DNA of 64,000 nucleotides. Source: Papiliotrema nemorosa. Taxonomy: Eukaryota; Basidiomycota; Tremellomycetes; Tremellales; Rhynchogastremaceae. Below, in pieces: positions 34,064 to 47,473 of this stretch. The stretch lies in contig JASKOT010000022.1 of NCBI GenBank assembly GCA_032158125.1, positions 186,001 through 250,000 on the forward strand, written 5' to 3'. The notes under the pieces were generated by a model. The model had not been told where the DNA came from. It ran no database searches and saw nothing but the letters and a program-made list of their open reading frames with translations. Within the stretch, counting starts at the first letter, position 1. Each line of letters begins with the position of its first letter. A program made the translations under genes and the position numbers.

Positions 34064-34681
34064 TCATTCTACCCCTGCATCCTTGCAACAGATGGTGATC
34101 TTGACATCCTCTTCTGCGAAAATCTGTGTTTGTGAGAAGGCAGGTTTGCTTTGAACACCTTGTTCCACCACCGTGGAAGTCGAGTTTGTTCCCGTTCGGC
34201 TTTCCTTGAACGTATCCCAGATTTCTAATGGCTCGGGCCCGAGGTATTGATTTCGGTGAAAGAGGACCGAGGGGAGGGTGACGGTGAACGGGGTCACGCT
34301 TGATCCTGACTCCCCAGAATCAATTGATTCCAGCCAATTTTGGTACTCTGCATTCTGATAGAGTACGTAGAGAATGGGTTTGATTTCTTTCGAAGATGTG
34401 CGACAAGACAAATGAGCTCTCTTGGGTGGATTACGGCCGTTGTCGTCCACCCAAGGTGTTTCCAGTTTCACAGTGATGGTTCGTTCACCGGCTGTATCGC
34501 TCACCCATTGATCATTGAAGAGGGAACACTCGATCTTGTCGTATTTGTAGGAATAATGACCTCCAGTGGGATGCTGTTCACTCACTTCGATGGGATCGTT
34601 CGGACTGCAGAGGATGGAGCTGCTATCAAGAACAGATCTCCAGCTCGTTGCGGGGTTGGATTCTTCGGAAATGGGCTCCAT
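34064..34681 (-). CDS. Unrecognised protein, possible divergent third member of the orphan cluster
   Basis: The frame encodes 205 residues from ATG 34679-34681. No domain is recognised. A LEIWDTFKES block and a C-terminal beta-like segment (AEEDVKITICC) could correspond to EIWDIRNAL and the ETDVSVIIQIF segment of the neighbouring gene. The match is weak, and the acidic tail is absent. Its position and strand (third in tandem) support common origin more than the sequence does. Confidence 0.55.
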   Translation of the reverse strand: MEPISEESNPATSWRSVLDSSSILCSPNDPIEVSEQHPTGGHYSYKYDKIECSLFNDQWVSDTAGERTITVKLETPWVDDNGRNPPKRAHLSCRTSSKEIKPILYVLYQNAEYQNWLESIDSGESGSSVTPFTVTLPSVLFHRNQYLGPEPLEIWDTFKESRTGTNSTSTVVEQGVQSKPAFSQTQIFAEEDVKITICCKDAGVE

Positions 34682-35226
34682 GGTAGACTTCTTGTATTTG
34701 GTTTCTCCAAGAGCACGCAAGTGATGGATGCGGGAGGAAAGAATCTTGAAGAGATTGTGGGCTGTGTGAACAGATTTCCACCAGTGGAGACACGAGCAAT
34801 ACGGACGTACAAAAGAGAGAACAAGCAGAATGGGTCAACCCGATTTCGCTCTCAGAACTCTGCCACTGCTCGCGTGACCGCCATAACGGTGTGGTGGTTT
34901 CGAGCAGCTCATTGAGCTATATGCAGCTCCTTCCATCGCGCGAATGAGACACACACCGTGGAAAGATTTCCCTCCTTTGTATCGCATGGCATGTAGATGA
35001 TTCCCTGACCTGAAACGCCACGTTTGAAACTGCTTCTCCACGTCGCATTCAACCTCCACTTGGAAGACACCCACCTACACCTTGCAACACTTCTGACATC
35101 CTTTGTTTCTGGTCAACGACAGAGAGAAAACGAGAAACACTTCGCTCTCACACTCATCGAGCTATCAGCGCATCTTCGAGGAGCTGAAGGGAGAGCCTCT
35201 ACCTGAAGGAGTGAACGCAGGGCGGG
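34682..35226. promoter_or_regulatory. Divergent region between orphan gene and derlin
   Basis: This 545-bp stretch contains the promoters of the two divergent genes. No further gene or clear motif is seen. Confidence 0.4.
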
Positions 35227-36365
35227 ATGGCCCAACCTATCGAGACGTGGATTACGGATATCCCTCCGATCACTCGAGCATGGGTCATAGCTGCGGTCGG
35301 GACTAGCGTGCTAGTGGTAGGTCGAGTCATGACCATCTTCCACTTTTGACCGCCTGGTTATCCCTCACGATGCATCAGACATGCGTGCTAAGCAGCAGGA
35401 ATGCCAGGTCGTAGCCCCCTTGCAGCTGTATTTCTCCTGGAAAGCAGCAGTATACAAGCTCCAGGTGAGTCGTGCTCTTTCACCTGTGCAGCAGCAATCT
35501 TCCTTGAGGAGCCGCATCTGAGAATTGTCTGCTGACTCGCCTCAGATATGGCGCTTCTTGACCACCTTCTTCTACTTTGGCAACCTTTCTCTCGATCTCG
35601 CATTCCACCTATTTTTCATGTACGTACCCCTCCCAATTCGACTTTCACAAATCCATCCTTCCTCTTCTTCTCGTCCAAGTCCTCGTGGATATCTGAGCCT
35701 GATTGACTTTCAGAATGCGTTATTCCAGACTATTAGAGGAAAACTCATTCTCTAATCGCCGGGCAGACTACTTTTGGCTCCTCTTCCTCTGCGCCTCTTT
35801 CCTCCTGGTAAGTGTTGCCTCCCTTCTCCATCTTGCCCCTACCTCCTCTCGATCTGATTCATCGCTAACAGCAGATCATCTCTCCTCTACTTACCATGCC
35901 TTTCTTATCGTCTTCCCTTGCGTTCTCGCTGGTGTATATCTGGTCGAGGCGGAATCCTTCAATCAAAATGTCCCTGTTCGGAGTGATCACGTCGGTTCCT
36001 CGCAAGCTTCGAAATGATGGGAGCTGATCCGCAGTATCACAGCTCCATATCTCCCGCTATGTCTTGTCGGGTTTTCGTGGTTGCTTCAAGGCGGATTCGA
36101 AGCTGCCATAGGTGACATTGTAAGCCTTTCCCTGGTCCAAAGTATGATAGATCAGACTAATTTTTGCAGGTCGGAATTCTCGCTGGACATACATATGTGT
36201 TCCTGCAAGATTATTGGCCTAGAGAAATGTGGTCAACCACCGGTAAAGGAGAGATTGTCACTCCTAGTTTTGTGTAAGTCTGGCTGCGACCATTGCCGAG
36301 GTGAATAGGATGACTCACGGGACAGAAAGCGCAGTTTCGGTCAGGCAGATCCTGAGAGGTCATGA
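35227..36365 (+). CDS. Derlin, ER-associated degradation rhomboid pseudoprotease
   Basis: Seven exons join in frame. The start MAQPIETWITDIPPITRAW is typical of derlins. Exon 2 gives PLQLYFSWKAAVYKLQ. Exon 3 opens with the WR motif (IWRFLTTFFYFGNLS), and exon 4 continues with RYSRLLEENSF. Several membrane segments follow (YFWLLFLCASFLL, ISPLLTMPFL, APYLPLCLVGFSWLL). The family signature GHTYVFLQDYWPR comes near the end, before a short cytosolic tail. Derlins sit in the ER membrane and help retrotranslocate misfolded proteins with Cdc48. No rhomboid catalytic Ser/His pair is expected or seen. The last coding exon adds about twelve residues. Confidence 0.9.
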
Positions 36366-36483
36366 CTGATAGACAATGGTCCAAAGAGCAGTGTAAAGCG
36401 CAATGTATTTACATGTATGCATTATAAGGATTCCTAATATGCCCCACCTGTCGATACTGCCAATGATCCGAATGCCATCCGCC

Positions 36484-38161
36484 CTAAGCACTCATAGGGA
36501 CGGTCTTGTTGATTGGTGCGGAGAAACAAACATCGTCCCATACGCTAGGCTGTTGTCGAGCAAAACTCTGCGCCTCGACAAATGCATCAAGAGGACAGAT
36601 ACCCTGAGTGACACCCATATCTCCGCATGAGGCGTAGGTCAGTCGTATAACAGCGTCGTTCATTAATAATCTGACGAATTTGTGGCCTTTGGTATCGGAC
36701 AATCGTTCAAAGACGAATCGACCGGCAAAAGGTACTTGAGACGATACCACGAATCTGCGGTCAATAGACATCTTGATCGAGGCTCAAGCGAGAGATGGGG
36801 TGAAGTATCGAGACACATACTTGTGAGCCGGTATGCCGCCCAGCGGAGGTTGAGCAGGAAGGTCAGTCTCCCATTCAAGACCTAGAGCAGGGAGAAGGTG
36901 AACTAGGTTGTTGTCATGTGAGAAATCGGCATAGAACGTCTTGTTGAGAGGAAAAGTCGCCGGGTCGGTATCCAAAGTGGAGTTTGTTCCGCTTCCCAGT
37001 AAGACGGATGTACCTGTCAATCGGGCAAGAATCTCATTGACCAGTCCAACACCGCCTACACGACCATAAGGAGATCCCCAGGCATTATCACTAGAATCAG
37101 ACTGGGCAGGGGTAATGGCCAACCAGACATACTAGAACTTGGAGAGGTCGTAGTAATACTCGTTCCCCTTGAATTCTTCCTCGGTGAATGCATTGCACCA
37201 TGGACTTTCCACCCAGTCTTGTCCTTTCAGACTGTCAAACGAGCATAGAGAGATGAGATTGGTAATATCCGTCCCGGAGATGTTGGACGGAGGGGACAGA
37301 GCGCCATTGATGCGTTGAGCGATAGCCGGAGCAAACACTTTGAGCCAAGCAGCTTCGGCAATATCACCATACGACGGATCGAGATCTTCATCGGCTGTGC
37401 AGGTGCTGATTGACAGAGTGTTGTTCTGGCCATCCGCCTCGGGAATAATCTACCTTGTCAGCTGAGTGACATCAAAGAAAGCGGACGGTGGGGGTTCACT
37501 CACAACGTCCACAGCGGGCTTGTTCGCCGTGGTAGAGAAATCTTGGCCTTGTAAACCTTGCAGGAAGAAGGCTCCAGACTCTACAACTCTTGCGTCACTA
37601 CCCGCTCGAGTAAACTTGTCCCCCACCAATCCCTTGTACTCGTCTGCAAACTTTTTCCCGGCATACCACATCTCCCTCCTTCCAAAATCCGTCAATTGAT
37701 CCGCTTGCACATTGCCATAAGAGTAACTCTGCAAAAAGGACAAAGTTGAGTCTGTCGAAGTTCGGTTCACGACTTTGTCGAGGGTCGCCACAATCTTCTT
37801 CAAAGCTGAAGCGGTGGGATTTCGAGCTCCATGACGAGAGTAAATCTGAACTTGATCAATCGTCATTCCGGCGGGAACGTCTCGACAGATAGGAGAGAGT
37901 TGGGAGAGGTATGGGGAGTAAGGACCGAGATTGGATAGCGTGGATAGGGGGGTGGATTGAAGAGCGAAGTCAGTATCGGGGGATGAAGCGCCATCCAGGG
38001 CGCATCCGTTGGAATCATACCATCGTCTGATAGTCAGTCATATGCCTTAAAACCGAGATACGAGCTGGGAGTATTGACCTTGTGATCGGCACAGTGGGCG
38101 CAGCTTGAGTCGAAGCCGCACCGAGGATGGTGAGCACCGAAAAGAAGACTGAAAGCTGCAT
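36484..38161 (-). CDS. Secreted histidine acid phosphatase (phytase-like)
   Basis: A signal peptide (MQLSVFFSVLTILGAAS, then TQA) starts the protein. The active-site motif RHGARNPT follows the first intron, with the catalytic His. The proton-donor motif appears near the C-terminus as FSHDN. Conserved segments LTDFGRREMWYAG and RAGSDARVVESG fit branch 2 of the histidine phosphatase superfamily, which holds fungal phytases and PhoA-type acid phosphatases. There are several sequons, and a C-terminal cysteine-containing segment ends near ICPLDAFVE. It probably releases phosphate outside the cell. Whether it prefers phytate cannot be told. A TATA box lies about 75 bp upstream of the start. Confidence 0.9.
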
Positions 38162-38723
38162 GAGTTGATGCTTGAAGAGGTATGAATGGTCGACGAAAGA
38201 AGCCTCGCATCTGAGAGCTCTGCAGTCAAGGGTCTTTATATCATTACCCGAGGGTGGACATGAAATCCGCCATCCCGATCAGCCAGGTAGATGACACACG
38301 TGTCTAAGCCTCTTGAGATCCAAGTATTCTAGCGCCCCAAAATAGTTCGGCCGGTGCATCGGACTTGAAAAACGTCCGCGAGTGTAGTCAAGTTAGATTC
38401 ATAAACCCGAAGAGTCAGGTCAGGAGAATCAAAGACCAATTAGAGGGGTTAAGTCGTTCCGAGAAAAGGCGACTCTCAACGCACGTGCGCCCATGTTACG
38501 GAAAGAATACAGCCCTCTCGATATCAAGGACTCTTTCGTCTTCCGATGTCCCGTCCTTGAGAGGTTGCATTTTGAACGTGAGCGCTGTACGGTGGGCTGA
38601 ATGCAGGAAAAACATGTGTCTCGTATTCCTGGTGGCCGTCTTTCGAGGATGATCGTTTCGGTGTAGACGTGATGCAATACATGAAATCTCAAGTATGGCC
38701 GCCGCCAGGAAGGCAGGCGATTT
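38162..38723. other. Promoter of acid phosphatase gene and 3' side of CWC15
   Basis: This 562-bp gap holds the phosphatase promoter at its left end. The rest contains no recognisable gene. Confidence 0.45.
38235..38241 (-). promoter_or_regulatory. TATA box of the acid phosphatase gene
   Basis: The minus strand reads GATATAAAG here, about 75 bp upstream of the start codon at 38161. Confidence 0.5.
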
Positions 38724-39795
38724 CTACTTGATATACCTACAGGTCAGCCATCCCAGTTTTTCCAACAAGCAAGTCACTCACTTGAGCATAAACTTCTTGT
38801 GGAATTCGGACCGCAACAAGTCATTGACAAACTCTCCCTTTTTCGACTTGTCGTCCAATCCCGCCGCTTGATTCTTGAAGATCAGATCATCATCCCATCT
38901 CCTTTTCACTGCAAAGGTTGCTGTCGATCCAGTCGTTGAAGATGTTGTACCGGGAGTCTGACCGAGTGCCGCTTGCAGGTTGAGAAGAGGGTTCCCGCTG
39001 GCTATCTCTTCATCTCTGTCTTTTTGTCCTTTGGCTGCTGCCTCGGCGTCCTGAACGTCAACTACAGTGCTTGCCACAAGGGACACGACAGGATGGATTT
39101 CGACGCGCAAGGCGGATGACGAGTTCAACAACTGGGCGAGATTGAGAGGCATTGAATGTTATACTCACCAGCCTGGCCTTTTCTTCCGCTCGTTCTTGCT
39201 TGATCTTGGCCAATTCAGCCATGAGTTCTGCCGTATCGTCATCGTCCGAGTCGTCACTGGCACGATCAGCTCCAATCCTCTCGATCTTCCACTGGCAGCG
39301 TTGCGTGGAAACAAACACTCACTCATCGCTGTCGTCCTCCTCTTCATCGTCGTCATCTGCATCCTGGTCCAACGCCTTGCCCTTGCCCTTATCTTTGCTC
39401 GCACTGCCCTCATCTCCATCTTTATCCTCATCATCACTATCATCCTTGTCCATCTCCAACGCCTCTTCCAACACTTTCCTCCTCTTCACACTCTCACTCT
39501 CCGTATCTTCCTCCTGTCCATCCGCAGGTCCATTCTCTATCCTCATCGAAGCATCATTCACAGGCAACGGCGGTAATCCCGCCGCTTTTCTCTTCTTCTC
39601 TGCCGCTGCGCGCTCAGCTGCCGCGAGCTCAGCTTTGAGGTCTCGTCGGACTACATCGCCCGTGTTATTTTGACCGGGTTGACGGAATTTGAGTTTTGTG
39701 TGTGCGGCAAGGGCGAGTTTGGCGACTTGTTGAGAGCCGACTTTGGTTTCTCGACCTAGGGTAGGGTTCCAAGTAGGTCTATGAGCTTGAGACAT
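38724..39795 (-). CDS. CWC15: Pre-mRNA splicing factor Cwc15/Cwf15
   Basis: The N-terminus MSQAHRPTWNPTLGRE and the block LKFRQPGQN match the family. A long acidic middle (repeated Asp/Glu/Ser) is followed by an ELMAELAKIKQERAEEKARL helix. The conserved C-terminus is KRRWDDDLIFKNQA...FVNDLLRSEFHKKFMLKYIK. Reading the last three residues and the stop needs a small terminal exon (stop at 38724-38726), because without that splice the protein would end at LK. Cwc15 is part of the Prp19-associated (NineTeen-related) complex in the active spliceosome. Acceptor choices keep the frame at the middle introns. Confidence 0.93.
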
Positions 39796-40546
39796 GGTGT
39801 GCTAGGGATGCAATAGGGTTGCAGGTGGGTGATGGTTCACTCGTACTCTAGGTTGGTTGAGCAGGATGGTCGAGCGAGGGAGAACGCCCAAACGGGGATT
39901 AGCGGGATCAAAGATGTTTTTGTAATGACCTTTGTAATGTCATTACAAAATTTAGACGTAATCCACCATGCAATGCCTCCCTCGCTGCGCAAGTCTCTCT
40001 TTGTCTCGGCCTGATATCGACTGATCATACTCGTACACGATCGTCGCTGCTACCAAGTCGAATGCTCCGAGAAGGAGAATGCGAGCAGCACATATCAATA
40101 CCAATATTCCTCTTTCGAATCATCTCTCAGCGATAGAATGAGCCAGGCAGGGTGCGGGATCAAAGGAGTTCCCTGACCAGCTGACCTCACTCGACTGACC
40201 TTTCTTCTCCCGCTTTGTCCGAATGCCCAGACAAGACAGGCAGATGACCTGTGATGGTCCGATGTAGGCAGTACGACGAGAAGAAGAGCTGGAGTCTTGC
40301 ATCGAAGCGGAAAGGAGGGGAATCTCAGAACAGCTGATGATGATGCGAGAAAGTCCAAGATATCAATCTCCCTTTCGATTGTCCTCACCTGCCAAGACTG
40401 ATTCCCATCAACCCCGAATTGTGTGTCCACCTGCGACCAATCACACAGGTGGAGCAATTGCGTCCGTTCGGGTTCTACTAAACAGCATAAAAAGTCGATC
40501 GGTGGAAACGATCTTCCCCTTTGTGGTCTCGCTTTATCTGATCGTC
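39796..40546. promoter_or_regulatory. Upstream region of CWC15 with a strong inverted repeat
   Basis: This 751-bp stretch between divergent frames contains the inverted repeat at 39918-39950 about 120 bp from the CWC15 start. No other feature is recognisable. Confidence 0.45.
39918..39950. repeat. Perfect 12-bp inverted repeat with 9-bp spacer
   Basis: TTTTGTAATGAC at 39918-39929 is the exact reverse complement of GTCATTACAAAA at 39939-39950. The spacer repeats part of the arm (TTTGTAAT). It could be a binding site for a dimeric regulator or a cruciform-forming element; neither role is shown. Confidence 0.85.
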
Positions 40547-41171
40547 ATGGCCGACCTCTGCGAAAGTATCTCCATTCACAAACCTCTCCGGTGAGTATGC
40601 ATTGCGGAAGATGGATCCTTATCAATGCTGAGGGCTATAGGGACGTGCATGAAAGTGCCGAAATATGCACGAAACCCACCATCGGCGATCGAATCTCGGG
40701 TAACGCACAAACGATGGGTGAGTAGACGTCCAATTTATGATTGGGCATTGCCAATTCGTATATCGGGTGTTCCAGTGTCGAGATCGGAGTCATGTACTGA
40801 TATCAGTTGGAAGACTGACCAATGATCATACGAAGATCATGCGTGGTCATGCTATCTCCCACGGGATCGTGAGGACCGAGCGGGAGCGGGAAATAGAGCA
40901 CGAAAGGTCGAGACAGGCGAGAACGACCGAGAGACCTTGTGCGAATCATCATTCTAAGCGCACCTCCCCGCCTGAAGCTGCATCACATCCGACCGAGAGA
41001 GGAACAGAGGGGAGTGAAGCGGAAGGAGGAGAGGCGCCGGCTGATGGATCAACGTCACCTTCCATCCGGCGACCACCTATCGATCCTCACTCTCCCGTCA
41101 ACACATTCTTGTCAAAGGACGTCCTGACTCCAGCGTCGAGTGGAGCCATAGCCGAGGGAGATCGAGCGTGA
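40547..41171 (+). CDS. Possible small gene, unresolved exon structure
   Basis: An ATG at 40547 opens MADLCESISIHKPLR and is followed by usable GT/AG pairs. From 40737 a long open frame (145 codons) runs to a stop at 41171. Its last part is rich in Ser-Pro/Thr-Pro sites (TSPSIRRPPIDPHSPVN, then FLSKDVLTPASS), which looks like a disordered phosphoprotein. I could not find a splice path that joins the first two exons to the long frame without a frame clash, so either the gene starts at 40737 or it is not real. No family is recognised. Confidence 0.3.
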
Positions 41172-41382
41172 CGGACAAACCGGGCCTTCCTCGAAAATGC
41201 AGGGCTCCGGATCGGGTCGCTCAAGCTGTTGTGTGTATTGTAGTTTGCCAGTCTGTCAGAGATGAATCGTAAAATGTACCCAGTAGTCGTAGCCAATGTA
41301 TACATATCCCGAGATCGGATGATCTAACCCTTTTGACAAAATTTGTAAATCTCACATCTAATACCTTCTACCCCCACTGCAC

Positions 41383-43950
41383 CTAATTCCAGGTATCCAT
41401 ATTCTCATACTGCACTCCCGGTTGAGCCACAACTTTACCCATGACGAATGCTCCTTCCTCTCCGTTGGTTCTCAAACTCTGCAACGCCGCATCGACCTGG
41501 TTCGCTCCGACGATAATGACCATACCTACACCACAGTTGAAAGTTCGGGCCATCTCGGTAGGTGTAACGTTTCCAGCCTTCATGATGAACTTCCAGATCG
41601 CCGGTAATGTCCAAGTACTCAGGTCGAGAGTGACACCCAACCCAGACTCCTTTTCGAATATCCTGGGGATGTTTTCGGTGAATCCTCCACCGGTGATGTG
41701 CGACATTCCCTTGAACAAGCCAGTCTTGATACCCGGCAACAATTGCTTGATGTATATTCGAGTAGGCGTCAACAGAGCATCTCCGACCGATTGTTCCGGA
41801 CTCCATGGGGCCTTATCGGCAAAGTTCAATCCTGCGAGGGAGACAACTTTGCGTATTAAGGAGAAACCGTTCGAGTGGGGTCCGCTCGATGGCAGACCGA
41901 TCAAAAAGTCGCCAGCTCCGATATCGGGTCGAGGTAATATTTGCGTTCGTTCCACAGCTCCCACGGCGAAACCGGCCAAATCGTAGTCATCCGCATGGTA
42001 CATTCCAGGCATCTCGGCGGTCTCTCCTCCGATCAAGGCGCAACCTGCTTCCAAGCATCCTTCCGCGATACCAGTGATGACGTCGGCCGCGACAGGGACG
42101 TCAAGCTTCGAGCACGCATAGTAGTCGAGGAAGTACAAAGGTTCGGCACCTTGAACGATCAAATCGTTGACACTCATAGCGACGAGGTCGATACCGACGG
42201 TAGAGTGTTTGCCGTGTTGCAAAGCCACTCTGAGTTTCGTTCCCACACCATCGGTACCAGAAACCAAGACGGGGTCTTCGTATCCTGCCGCCTTGAGGTC
42301 GAAAGCTCCACCGAATCCACCGATAGTCGCGTCGGCTCCTGGTCGTCGAGTGGCCTTGACAACAGGCTTGATCAACTCCACAAGGTCGTTACCGGCGTCA
42401 ACGTCAACACCTGCAGCAGCATAAGTGAGGCCGGCGGGGGTGGTCGAAGCAGCTGGTGCCTCGGCGGCAAGCGCTCGGTAGGCGATATCTCGTCGGAAAG
42501 TCTTGCCTTCAAAGTCGATGCGGTCCACACCCGAGTAGGCGAGGTCGACAGCGGCTCGAAGGGTGGGTGCCGCCGCGCAGACGGCCAAGACTCGACCTCC
42601 GTCCGTGACACCCGTGTCACCCTTGATGGCAGTTCCAGCATGGAACACGTGAACACCTAAAGGCTATCAGCCGAATTCCCGGTCAGGCGGTATTTTACGC
42701 ACCCTCGGGCATCGAAGGGTTGATGGTCATGGGCACTCCCTTGGGGTAGCTGCCTGGGTATCCTCCGGAAGCGAGGACTACCGAGACAGCGAATCCTTCC
42801 CTGTATCCCAGTTTGACAGAGTCGAGTCGTTTCTCCACACAAGCCTGGTCATCAACACCCTGTCCCAAGCCATATTGAGTTCTGGAAACTCACCAACATG
42901 ACCTCGGCCAGATCAGTCTCATCGTTCAAAAGCAACATGAGGGCTTGAGTCTCTGGATCTCCGAATCGCACGTTGTACTCCAAAACCTTGGGTCCGTCCG
43001 GGGTGATCATGAATCCCGTAAAGAGCATTCCGACGAATGGGTATCCATCCGCCCTCAGTCCCTTCAAAGTGGGTTCCAGACTCTCCTTGACCACTCTGTC
43101 CATGATCTCCTGGGTTGCGACCGGTGCAGGGGCGTATGCACCCATTCCACCCGTGTTGGGACCCTTGTCGCCCTCTCCTATCCTCTTGTGGTCTTGAGCC
43201 GCAGGCATGGGAACGATGGTGTATCCATCACTGAACGCCAAGACTGAGATTTCAGGGCCAGTGAGGTATTCCTCAACAACCACTTCGTCGCCTGCCTCTC
43301 CAAACTCTCGAGCGACCATGACGGATTTCAAAGCTGCGATGGCCTCATCGTTGGTCTCGGGGATGAGGACACCCTTTCCGGCAGCCAAACCGGAAGCTTT
43401 GATGACGCATCGGCCGGAAGAGAAAGGGTTGGATTGGATGTATGCTGACGCTTCGTCGAATTGGGAGGAAGTGAATGAACGGAAAGCCGCAGTGGGGATG
43501 TTGTGTCGGGCCATGAAAGCCTTGGAGAGAGTCTTGGATCCTTCTAACAGGGCCGCAGCGGGCGAAGGACCAAAGACGGGGATACCAGCTATTTGTTAGC
43601 GACCTCCAGTTATGTAACACAATTGGCTCACCCTTTCGCAGGTCCAGCTCGACACCTTCGACCAAAGGTTGTTCAGGTCCCGGAACGACCAGATCGATTT
43701 TGTTCTCCTGGGCCCATGCGACGACGTTGCCGTATCCTTTCGCTCCACCCCATGGTATGACAACGTTCTGGACCTTGCTTCCCATCATTGCCGTTCCGCC
43801 GTTCCCAGGAGCCACAAAGACGTTATCGACTCGAGGTGATTGCGCGAGCTTGTACGCGAGGGCATGTTCCCGTCCCCCTCCTCCGAGAATGAGGATGGAG
43901 AGGTGTCCTCGGGGAAGAGGGAAAGTGGTGATTTCTGACTTGGCAGTCAT
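41383..43950 (-). CDS. ADE5,7: Bifunctional glycinamide ribonucleotide synthetase / AIR synthetase
   Basis: The N-terminal half is the GARS (PurD) ATP-grasp enzyme: [58 protein letters not shown], and [12 protein letters not shown]. The C-terminal half is AIR synthetase (PurM): [81 protein letters not shown]. These catalyse steps two and five of de novo purine synthesis in the cytosol. The fusion without a PurN domain is the fungal form. Introns interrupt the first domain and the junction. Codon bias is strong. The start ATG at 43948-43950 precedes the nucleotide-binding strand. Confidence 0.96.
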
Positions 43951-44278
43951 GATGTTTGACCTGTCTCCAATGAAGGATAGGTATGTATGAGAGGGTTGAG
44001 TGATGGTGGGTACGCGCTGCTGGCTTTGAAAAAATATATGGGAGAGAGCGGGCGAGGGGGGGAATTGTGGGGTAAAGTGCCACATTCGGGTTCAAGATAA
44101 TGCGGGGTAACGAGGGTTCCGTCGGAAAAAGAGGGCGAGGATCTACCAACTCCAACGTGACGTCCCAACCGCAACCCGCAAACCCCCCCAACCCAGCTCC
44201 AATCCCATACTTTGCTCTTCTTCTATTCCCACCCCTTCCCTATCCCTACACACCCCTTCCGTCGTTCACTTTGCAAAG
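43951..44278. promoter_or_regulatory. Divergent promoter between ADE5,7 and phosphoglucomutase
   Basis: A 328-bp intergenic region separates the two start codons. On the phosphoglucomutase side it is very pyrimidine-rich, as in highly expressed fungal genes. Confidence 0.6.
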
Positions 44279-46235
<1,957 letters not shown>

Positions 46236-47473
46236 ATGGTGGTTATGAGAAGGATCGAGGGGAGTCTATGAATCGAGTAGGCACAAGAGGTTGACCAAAC
46301 GAGTCGACGAAATGCATTGGATGTCTGTTGCCCTGTTACTGATACCTTGCATGTTGTGTATTTGTCCATGCCAGCCCGGCCAGATGCGTTGAGATTAGGG
46401 GGATATGAGGGATGAGCGGGGTCGACGTTTGAGAGCGATGGACCAGGAACGAGGGGGGGGTCGCGCAAGGAGAAGTCAAAGGTCTGGACTCAGAGCCACG
46501 GTGGATCCCTCGCCTAGACCTCATATCGAAAACAACTTCACATGCAAATCCCTCCAAAGCACCGCTGACCTGTTCATCCACTCTCCCACCATCTCCTATC
46601 AATCTACGTATCGCCTGGCGCATCGACGTAGAATCCCTCTGGGCATTGGTTTTGTTTCGGCGACAAAAGAGCGACCAGAAAAAGCACGCTCCTTTTGAAA
46701 ATCACACGCGCCTCCCCCTCTCCCTTCACCTCATCCCTTCTTCCCGATCACTTCCTCTGTAACCACATCCTGGACGATCGAACCTCGGGCAGGTCGGTCT
46801 ACACATTCTTTGATACCCACCCCACACCAGACATCGCCTAGGACGGTCCAGGCCGAGAAGGAGGAGAAGCAGTCGACTCTGACCGGCAGGGAAAATCACT
46901 CTTGGACGCGCTCTGATCGTCGTCTTTGCCGCCATCCTCCTCGTACCCCTATCGATCAACACCCACTATCCACCTTGACCGTCACTCGCTGACACTGGTG
47001 TACATATTTGCTCGACTGTCTAAACTATACACCAAACTCGGCATCCTTTCATCTCACTCCCTTTGCATCACGACCTCGCTTTAGACCTGACGACAAGACC
47101 TCCCTCTTCACCTCCTTTCGCCCAAGCCCTCCTTCACACTGATCCCAGACGAGTTTGGACTTCCCCCACCAAAAATTGAAGACACCTTCACTCGCTGTTC
47201 ATTCACATACTCGTGTCCTCATCCCCTCCGGACGTTTCGTAGTGAATCGTTGTCACTCCTTATACTGTCTGCTCCCCGGTCGATCGTCATCGCTCTTTCC
47301 TCGACGACCGTCTAGCACCATCCACGCACCTCGTTTTTTATCATACCGCTGGATAGGTCCTCGCCGTACAGTAGAAAGCCGGTGTACGGCACATATCAAA
47401 GCCTCGTTGTCGACTCCAGACTGTACGCTCCTTGCTGCCCGACTCTGAACGCTAAGGCTTCTCCCCCGTCAAG
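46236..47473. promoter_or_regulatory. Long upstream region of the Opy2-like gene
   Basis: This 1.24-kb stretch has several pyrimidine-rich tracts (46700-46740, 47085-47170 and 47270-47330) and no frame that looks coding. A long 5' leader for the Opy2-like transcript is likely. Confidence 0.45.

Noticed and set aside
39152..39673. Ser-rich plus-strand frame of 173 codons
   Set aside because: Antisense of the acidic region of CWC15, where Asp/Glu codons read as Ser on the other strand.
41941..42660. Plus-strand open frame of about 240 codons
   Set aside because: Antisense to the well-supported AIR synthetase half of ADE5,7; the long frame results from codon bias.
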